64,000 bases of DNA from Vesta saturnalis (taxonomy: Eukaryota; Arthropoda; Insecta; Coleoptera; Lampyridae). The first letter of the stretch is position 1. Each line of letters begins with the position of its first letter. Positions 57,218-64,000 of this stretch are shown piece by piece. The position numbers were made by a program, and so were the translations under genes. The stretch lies in contig JARFJB010001965.1 in NCBI GenBank assembly GCA_036346205.1, forward strand, positions 2,964,501 through 3,028,500, read 5' to 3'. The notes under the pieces are model-generated. The model made no database searches. It was not told where the DNA came from and saw only the letters and a program-made list of their open reading frames with translations.

Positions 57218-59219
57218 ACGTGAATTGAATTGACACTTATTTATAACAAGCCGCTAGGCCCGTTGTTAGTTATACAACGAGCTCTAGAAGTATTGGTGAG
57301 TGAATGCTTGGCCGGGTCGTAGTCCCGTAGTTAAAAAAAAACCATTTTGATTAGTTTCGTATTTTTTTCATTAAAAAACTCAAGTACAGCTGAGTGAGTC
57401 ATAATGTAAATATGATCTTGTTATTGGACCAAATGTTGAAAATAAATTAGTTATCATTCATCAGACAAAATAATACATTCATTCTCTTTTAGGAAATCAG
57501 AATCAACAACCCTCTCAATTATTTTCTTAACAACCTCTGCAAGCACACCTTATTTCTACTATCAAAATATACAACAGTCGCCCATATTTACTAGATGGTT
57601 TCAATTCAACCCGCCTTCTAATTTATAAAATAAAATAGGCACAGTTGCACCAGTTGTGGTACATCACAAGGTGTCCTGGTAAAAAAAAATGGCCCAATCA
57701 AATAGTCACCTATGATACCGATCCAGACGTTGAGAGAAAATTGTTTTTGAAAATGTGTTTGTAATAGCATGAGGATTTTCTTTGGTTCAGTTATGGCCTA
57801 CCATAACTCAAAAATGTTAGCCGCAATGTACCTGTTTCGAGTAAATTTTCTCACTACAGGTTTATGCATAGTGTACGCTTCTTGTTTCTGTAACCACGCA
57901 CTGATACTTTCCCTAGGGGCATGTTTATAAATCTAATCTCCCTTTTGACAGAGATATTTCTGATAAGGCAGAAATTGCATGTAAAACTGTCTTATGCGAT
58001 AGTATGACAACCCCTTATCGGCAAAAACGCGAAAATTAAAAAATAGTATTCTAATAAGCGGCCAGCATACTTAACTTGATTATAAAAACTAAGGCCCTTT
58101 TGGACAGAGGTATTTTTGATAAGACAAACAGACAGACCTTGTATGTAAAATAATATAGAGGCGAAATATAGCTTAAAGAAGAAGACAGACATTTCGTTGA
58201 ATACATCAATGACCTTACACCTTATGTCTCTCACGTTTATTGTAATTCTCGATCTACCTGCCCATTTGTATTAACTACAGCCTCGTTAGTGCGATTCTTA
58301 CCTATATGAATCGCTAAACGATACTAAAAGGTACTCTGTCATCAAACTGGCTTAAATACCAGATGAAAAAATCTGCAAACACCGGTATACTAATCTTTTT
58401 AATATCAAAAGCCGATATTATCTTAATTATTATTCATTTAATTTATTTTGTAAAAGTAATTTGTGTGTAAATACAATATAAATACAGTGGAAGGCTGGAT
58501 TTTATAGTCTCAAGGAGAAATTTTGTTTTGTTTTGCATGTATGTATACATAATATAAAACACGGTTGAATGTTGACTTTACATTCTCAAGTTGAAAATTA
58601 TTTAAAAATGTGCGTAAATAAAAATTTATATAAGCAGGCAAGGTCGCATTAACGAACTTCCAATTAACGCGAACGGTGAATAGCAAAAATTACAATAAGT
58701 GTGTGTTAGAGATAATTAGCTTTTGCTATTCGAGTCTAATTTCAAGTTTAGTTATATTTGTTATTACATTGTATTGTATAAGTATTTAGGTGATTGAGCA
58801 TTTTCAATAACGACTTAGGACGAGTCTTGTTTATAAATCTAGAGCCGTTTATGTGAGAGGTGTTTCCGTTAAGACAATGCCTGCAGGTGAAATAATATAG
58901 TGGTCTGACCCTGAGCTTGGTTATATTTGTTATTGTATAGGCATTTTACCAATTTAAATGTAAAACATACATTTATCATTGTATGCAAATCGTGGCAATA
59001 GTTTTACACGCTCATTTGATGTCGTTTTTTGAAGACTGGTTTTTGCACGCTGTAAGTTCAATCAGGCTGTCACTTTTTTGAATTGAGAGCTGGTTTTGAA
59101 TGATGTAAGTTAAATCAATTTGGTATTTTTGAATTGTGGTTGTTTGTAGCAGCTGTATCAGTATTTTTGAACTGTAAGCGGATTTTCGCAAGCTGTAAGT
59201 TATGATTTAATTTGCTGAG
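57218..59219. repeat. Right-arm AT-rich DNA with mirrored repeat blocks
   Basis: No gene seen. Blocks at about 57920, 58085 and 58830 (GTTTATAAATCTAGAG, then a GACAGAGGTATTT-like run) are inverted versions of the left-arm blocks at 50.8 and 51.07 kb. Confidence 0.5.
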
Positions 59220-60078
59220 ATTGGTTGATCGATTTATTTGATTGATTGATTGAGATTTTGATTAATTGATTTGTTTGTTTGTTTGAGAAAGAGCCGAGAG
59301 AAATTAGAGAGAGAAACGGTGGAAACTAGAGAGATGTGCACGATCAACCTCTATTACAGAAAAAATTCTCTAGTTTAAAAATATACCACTAGATTGCGCC
59401 ACAAACAAAACCCTAATTAGTCGTAGAAATATACCGCTAGGTGATGCCACCTTTGTTACAGAAAATATTCATTAGTCCATACACAGCTAGGTCGCGACAC
59501 AGACAAATTCAAATTTCGCGCCAAGAGGGCCGCGACCAGAGGGCGCTGACCGTAACACAGGTTCCTATATCTGTCTTACAAGTTAGCATTACGGCACCCT
59601 TATAATACTATTTCCAGCCAAGGGGGCTACGACAAGACGGCGCAGATCCTTGCACAAGTTCTTATACCTGTCTTACAAGTTAGTATTAAGGCTCCCTTAT
59701 TAGAATGCTATTTCCAGCCAATTGTGCCACGACGGCAAGGGGTGCAGACCCTAACTCAAGTTCTTATACCTGTCTTACAAGTTAACATTAGGGACCCCTT
59801 ATTCAAATTCAAATTTCCTGCCGAACAGGTTAGGTTCTGAACATGACTAAAAAGTAGATTTGGTTCTGACCTTGGCTACCCCAAGGCCAACTCCAAGGAC
59901 AATTCCAAGACCAATTCCAATGGCAGGCCTCAAGGTCAAACCCTAGGTCAACCTCAAGGTCAAACCACGGCCCCCACGTGACCATCAAGGTCTAAATACG
60001 CCATCCACGTGGGCGAGTAGTGGGCGGGGCTTGTGACGTCACAAAAAAAAGTGGAGGAGATAGTGTCTCCCTTCTACT
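59220..60078. repeat. Right terminal repeat region of the Polinton-like element
   Basis: From inside out: GATTGATTGATT-rich (59220-59280), a GAGAGAAA run, CTATTACAGAAAAAATTCTC, three units with CCTGTCTTACAAGTTAGCAT (59570-59790), CCAAGGCCAACTCCAAGG repeats (59875-59960), then TGGGCGGGGCTTGTGACGTC and the terminus GATAGTGTCTCCCTTCTACT. Confidence 0.75.
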
Positions 60079-60241
60079 ATTATTAAAACAATCAGTTATG
60101 TACTTGTGTGTGCAAGCTTAGCGATATGGGGGCTACATGATAATAGTACACATAGTAACTGTTACCATGTAAGTTAACACAATTTCCTGCTATTAACAAA
60201 TTATATACATATTAAGTTTCTATCGATGTAATTCATAACCT

Positions 60242-60299
60242 CTGTAGCTCACTTGTTTAGTCAACGAGAGCACATGGGTTTGAATCCCACTCGGAGGAA
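60242..60299 (+). repeat. tRNA-like fragment lacking an anticodon arm
   Basis: Acceptor-like CCTCTG pairs with CGGAGG. A D-arm-like GCTC...GAGC hairpin is followed almost directly by the box B-like GGTTTGAATCC. No anticodon stem is present, so it is a deletion product or a tRNA-derived repeat head, not a working tRNA. Confidence 0.45.
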
Positions 60300-60339
60300 T
60301 CTTTTTATGTACACAATATTTTTCAATTTTATATTTTAT

Positions 60340-60800
60340 ATAAAAAATATCTGGTGTGGAACACCACACGACTTTCCAACCTACAAAATAGAAATTAAAA
60401 GAAATGAAATAATTTTAATAACATTTCTTCTTTAGGATAATTATGCAACCTCTTTTATAATAAGTTAATTACGAAAATATGCCACAATGTAAAAATAGAA
60501 ACAATAATCTATGTCAAACAGACGTTTAAAACTTCATATCTGACGGGGTTAATAGACATCTGGAAGCTAACTTAAAAAATTAAAATAAATGAAATAGTTT
60601 GAATTATATTTTTTTTGGGGTAACTATGCAACCCCTTTTTATACGTTCATAACGAAAACAGGCAACATTGAAAAAAAAATCTGTCAGAATGACGTTTAAA
60701 ACTTCATGTCAGATAGATAATATATAGATGTTAATTTAAAAACATTCCAAAGCCGCCCGCCTCTATAAGATATCAATAATGCAGTATAACCATTTTCATT
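60340..60800. repeat. Dispersed repeat, GTGGAACACCACACGAC family
   Basis: Two overlapping or tandem copies related to 16.8-18.1 kb (TTTCCAACCTACAAAATAGA, CGTTCATAACGAAAACAGGC, GACGTTTAAAACTTCAT). No coding capacity. Confidence 0.7.
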
Positions 60801-60954
60801 CATTTTGACTTATTATTATTATGATTGGAAAGCGGTTATCATGGGGAATACTCCACACGTTTGTTTTTTTTTAATCCGATGACGTTTGCCCCTTCTATGA
60901 CGATCTAAAACTAATAAATTTTTAACGAAGTCTAAGTCACTTAATTAAACTTAA

Positions 60955-61910
60955 TGTATTAAAAGTACAATTAATCACTTTATCAAATGTTCAAAATGTC
61001 CACCACCAACCTCCATGCAGAAGTAAAGCCTATTTTCAAATTACCTTCGCACATTTGTCAATATCTTTGGAGTTATTAAGCGACATTCATTCACTATTCT
61101 TTCCCGTAATTCCTGTAAAGAATTGGGAAATGTCGAGTAAACCTTATTCTAGAAATAACCCCCTCAAAAGAAATCCAGAGGTGTCAATTCTGGAGATCTC
61201 GCCGACCACTCGATGAGACCTCTCCTTCCAATCCTTTGACCTGGGTACGTTGCGTTTAAGAACTCTCTAACTGCAACAGCATAGGGTGGTGGAACCCCAT
61301 CTTGTTGAAAATTACCTCCGTCATCATGGGTTCAATATGATCCTTCAATACATTTAAATAATGATCTCCATTTAGGTTATTGTCAAAAAAAAGTGGACCA
61401 AGTATTTTATTACCTGGAATGTTATAATCATTAATGAATAGTTGTCTTCAGTATAAAATAATTATTAAGTGCAACGAACATAAGGTAACCTACTAAAAAT
61501 TCCTGCCCAACGTGTAAATTTTCGGGATATTGTGTATGTGACTCTCTTGTTATTCTAGGATTACTATCGTTCCAGTATCTATAGTTGTGTCGACTCATAT
61601 TGCCATTTAAGAAGAAATTACTCTCATCGGAAAAACAAATGATGTATAGTACGTTCGGGTTACCCATCAAACGTTGAGTCCTAATGTCACAGAATCACGA
61701 TCATCGTCATCTTCATTGAGTTCATGCAGAAGATGGGTTTTGTATGGATGAAATTTTTGTGATTTTAATATTTGACGCATCGATTACTGGGACACTCCTG
61801 ACGAGTATTTACTCTGGGATTTAGTGCCGCATGGCCCAATACAGCAATTTGAATGTCTTCATTCCTGGCAGGTTGTTGGGGACGTTTCTTGATATTAATT
61901 ACTGAATTAA
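60955..61910 (-). pseudogene. Mariner-like transposase (DUF4817 type) pseudogene, copy 2
   Basis: Minus-strand blocks in order: QIAVLGHAALNPRVNTRQ, QKFHPYKTHLLHELNEDD, first Asp in IICFSDESNFFLNGNMSRHN, second Asp in NFQQDGVPPPYAVAVREFL, IGRRGLIEWSARSPELTPLD with the third acidic residue, and the end MEVGGGHFEHLIK (about 60965). All three acidic residues are visible, but stops and frameshifts occur throughout. It is the same superfamily as the copy at 43.4-44.3 kb yet clearly diverged from it. Confidence 0.8.
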
Positions 61911-61914
61911 ATTA

Positions 61915-62560
61915 TTTATATGTGTATCCCAATTAAGGTTGCTGTCAAGGTAAGTGCCTAAAAATTTTGTACACTGTTCATGGCGTGTTGAATTATGGGC
62001 TAAATAAGATTTATCTACAGCGTTTGTATGAGTATCAAAAATTACAATAGATGACTTATTTACGTCTAGAACTAAACCATTTCTACATACCCATTCGAGG
62101 TATGATTTGCGGCTGAATTTATTTTCCCGACTACCTCAATATAATTACTACCAGAAAAAAGGTAACTGTTATAATCAGCAGACATTGTAAGATTGTCATT
62201 TTTAGAAAGTTTTAGTGCGTTAGGCAAATCGTTAATAAAAGATATAAATAGTAAGGCTCCTAAAACGGAACCTTGCGGCACACCGGTTTTATTTATAATC
62301 TTTCTCATCGTGCATTATTTATTTCCACAAAGTGGCTACGATTGTGCAGGTATGACTTTAACCAGTTACGTATGGTTCTCCGAAAACGATATTTGTCTAG
62401 TTTTTTTAACAATATATTGTGATCGACCAAGTCAAAGGCTCTGATTAAATCTAGAAACAATCCTCTGCATTTATTTTCAATATCTACATTATGGTAAAGC
62501 GTATCTAGAAATCCGTGATTTGAGGAAGTGGTGGATTTTCCCTTATGGAAGACATGTAAT
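61915..62560 (-). pseudogene. LINE reverse transcriptase fragment
   Basis: Minus strand: KGKSTTSSNHGFLDTLYHNV, GLFLDLIRAFDLVDHNILL, RTIRNWLKSYLHNRSHFVEI, TGVPQGSVLGALLFISFIND, and a catalytic region where FADD reads SADY. Then VLDVNKSSIVIFDTH and KFLGTYLDSNLNWDTHINNL. It is a Jockey/CR1-group RT palm and thumb, truncated on both sides. The mariner fragment abuts its 3' side. Confidence 0.8.
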
Positions 62561-63445
62561 ACAGTTTAATCATTCTGATTATTATTTAATTAATTATATT
62601 TTTAGACTTACCTCGTGTTATATTAATAGACATAAATAAATGCATGTCAACGTAAAAATTCCTAGGCCGACCGCTTCTGTAAAATATCAATAATACAGGG
62701 TCATTTCAAATTTCAAATGCGACCCTGGGAATTCCCAAGGTCAAAAGTGAAAGTTAAAGTGCCGGTGTACTACTTACAGGAGTTATATAATTTGTTAACA
62801 GGTAATTTTATTGAATTAGCATTCATGACTTTTACCTTCCAACCTACATATACATATGTAGGTATAGGTTATGCAGTCGACTTCTTTTCACTATCGCTAT
62901 ATCGACTTATTAGATCATTTTACAGCTTTTGACCAAGTTTCGCCAAGATCGGCCATCATGTCTGGATGTCTGTGTGTATGTCTGTATGTGTGGATGTATG
63001 TTAGTATACACGATAACTCCAGAACGAAAATACCTGCGTACTTAAAATTTTGTATTTATGCTTGTTTTCATTTGATTTTGGGAGAAAAACAGCCGCGGGT
63101 GAAGGGGTTTATTAGGGTCAGTTTTTGGTTTTTATCAAATATTTCTAAAACAGCTGCAGATTTCAAAGATATAAAAATACCTAGATATAGATTAATTATG
63201 TTCTAAGCAATTCTTTGATATGACGCGTAATTTAGCAGCGAACAGATCCTTAAGGTAGAATTTAAGTGTTAGTTCAAACTTTTTCATTATTTGAATAACG
63301 ATTAATTTTATAAGAAAAAGTGTAGACGTATTTTTTAAAGAAAATTGAATTTTACGTAAATTTTTTTGATAAAGTTTTTTAATATAACGCAAGGTAAGTC
63401 AAAATGAATGAAAATGGTTATACTGCATTATTGATATCTTATTAT

Positions 63446-63446
<1 letters not shown>
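62561..63446. repeat. Dispersed repeat with TG-rich start
   Basis: No gene seen. The part at 62930-63170 (CCAAGTTTCGCCAAGATCGG, GGATGTATGTTAGTATACAC, TATCAAATATTTCTAAAACA) matches 16.84-17.06 kb, and in inverse 18.0-18.09 kb. The TG-rich start also matches 45.55-45.65 kb. Confidence 0.65.

Positions 63447-63483
<37 letters not shown>
63447..63483. repeat. (TA)n microsatellite
   Basis: About 18 TA units. Confidence 0.93.
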
Positions 63484-63485
<2 letters not shown>

Positions 63486-63717
63486 TGCACTGAACATATA
63501 TAATATAGACGAGCACCGTCTTTCTGCAATCCAATTCTGTGACGAGCGCATCAGGATATTCTACATTCGAGAACAATACCGCTTAAGTCGGAATTAGTTC
63601 ATTTCGGAAAAAGTTGAAGTAATTATTATAAGCTTTTGTTATGAACGAATAAGTTCAAAGGTAAATATGTAATTAAAAATTATTATTAATTTTATTAAAT
63701 ACATAAATAAAAAGTTT

Positions 63718-63790
63718 ACCTCGAGTAGAATTTGAACCTACGACCTGTACTTTGCTATAGTACCGCGCTAACCAACTGCGCCATCAAGGT
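63718..63790 (-). tRNA. tRNA-like gene, predicted anticodon AGC (Ala?), possibly a pseudogene or SINE head
   Basis: The 73-base minus-strand sequence folds completely: acceptor ACCTTGA with TCGAGGT (7 bp, one G-U), D stem GCGC/GCGC with loop AGTTGGTTA, anticodon stem GTACT/AGTAC with loop ATAGCAA, variable AGGTC, and T stem GTAGG/TCTAC with loop TTCAAAT. Box A TGGCGCAGTTGG and box B GGTTCAAATTC are good. Loop position 33 is T, giving anticodon AGC. However, the G3-U70 pair that marks alanine tRNAs is absent (C3-G70), position 61 is T instead of C, and a 3'-half copy lies in a transposon arm at 50.0 kb. A functional tRNA-Ala is therefore doubtful. Confidence 0.55.
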
Positions 63791-63798
63791 TCAGGCCC

Positions 63799-63929
63799 CA
63801 ATCGATGTAAATTTTGTCCTTATGTATGTAGAACTGATGTAAATTCTAAATATATTTATATTTAGAATACATTTATATTTAGAATTTACATCAGTTCTGC
63901 ATACACAAAGACAAAATTTACATCGATTG
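63799..63929. repeat. Palindrome of about 130 bp
   Basis: The left arm begins CAATCGATGTAAATTTTGTC and reads on through GCAGAACTGATGTAAATTCT-like sequence; the right arm is its reverse complement with three or four mismatches. The arms are about 58 bases with a short AT loop. It begins 9 bases beyond the tRNA-like gene. Confidence 0.85.
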
Positions 63930-64000
63930 AGTGGACAAATTAGGTCAAATTACAGGACTTTTTGTGTTAACAAAATTAAGTTCAAGTAATGTTCAGCATC

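Larger units (their letters stand above)
45648..60078. mobile_element. Probable second Polinton-family element, 14.4 kb, with repeat-filled arms
   Basis: The right end (reverse complement AGTAGAAGGGAGACACTATC, then TCCTCCAC and CACAAGCCCCGCCCAC) matches the terminal repeat of the Polinton at 33.7-36.2 kb. The left end AGTAGAATGGA matches for only about a dozen bases. Both sides carry roughly mirrored blocks: CTAACTTGTAAGACAGG (46.0-46.9 and 49.95 kb against 59.55-59.8 kb), TTTTCTGTAATAGAAG (51.9-52.4 against 59.34-59.47), TCAATCAATCAA (50.2-50.5 against 59.22-59.28) and GATTTATAAACA (50.8-51.1 against 57.9-58.9). CCAAGGCC-like repeats near 59.9 kb resemble those at 35.9 kb. Flanking hexamers do not match. 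No Polinton core genes remain. Confidence 0.55.

Noticed and set aside
45642..60084. Target duplication for the 14.4 kb Polinton-like element
   Set aside because: The flanking hexamers CACGAT and ATTATT do not match. The left terminus agrees for only about a dozen bases, so the ends remain provisional.

Overview
The window is AT-rich, intron-bearing animal DNA, most likely from an insect with a transposon-heavy genome. Four host genes look real: an ACBD3/GCP60 homologue running off the left edge (minus strand), CWF19L2 (plus, intronless), PSMD8/Rpn12 (minus, four exons, tail to tail with CWF19L2) and a small serine-rich gene of unknown function at 30.5 kb (plus). Almost everything else is transposable elements, their nested remnants, satellites and microsatellites. 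The species cannot be named from the sequence.

Layout. 0-0.8 kb: ACBD3 5' exons. 1.8-5.0 kb: an almost full-length RTE retrotransposon (minus) between two (TA)n tracts. 7.4-8.9 kb: a Penelope-like element, partly duplicated in inverted orientation. 9.0-9.3 kb: a MITE. 9.5-10.9 kb: a decayed IS630/Tc1-like transposase gene. 11.5-12.2 kb: a foldback element. 13.8-16.4 kb: CWF19L2 and PSMD8. 16.5-18.1 kb: dispersed repeats. 18.1-21.4 kb: a (CA)n tract, a LINE scrap, a minisatellite and a 733-base all-purine tract flanked by inverted arms. 22.3-23.4 kb: a second IS630/Tc1-like transposase. 24.2-29.7 kb: a THAP/P-element transposase pseudogene split by a 2.9 kb DNA transposon with clean inverted ends and a 4-bp target duplication. 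30.5 kb: the serine-rich gene.

33.0-45.4 kb is a stack of nested insertions: a LINE gag ORF is cut by a palindromic MITE, which is cut by a mariner-like element. The mariner in turn holds a deleted Polinton (6-bp target duplication, PolB fragment), a foldback element with near-identical 282-bp arms, and a PIF/Harbinger (TTA target duplication). The Harbinger itself carries a CR1/Jockey-type LINE.

45.6-60.1 kb is a probable second Polinton-family element with long repeat-filled, roughly mirrored arms. Its core holds a SWIM-type MULE transposase pseudogene, and another LINE is nested in the left arm. 60.2-64 kb holds tRNA-like sequences, a mariner fragment, an RT fragment, dispersed repeats and a palindrome.

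Nearly every transposable-element gene seen carries stops, frameshifts, deletions or lost catalytic residues. The window is therefore best read as a chronology of insertions around a few housekeeping genes. Boundaries and target duplications were read by eye; identities rest on motif recognition without any database search.
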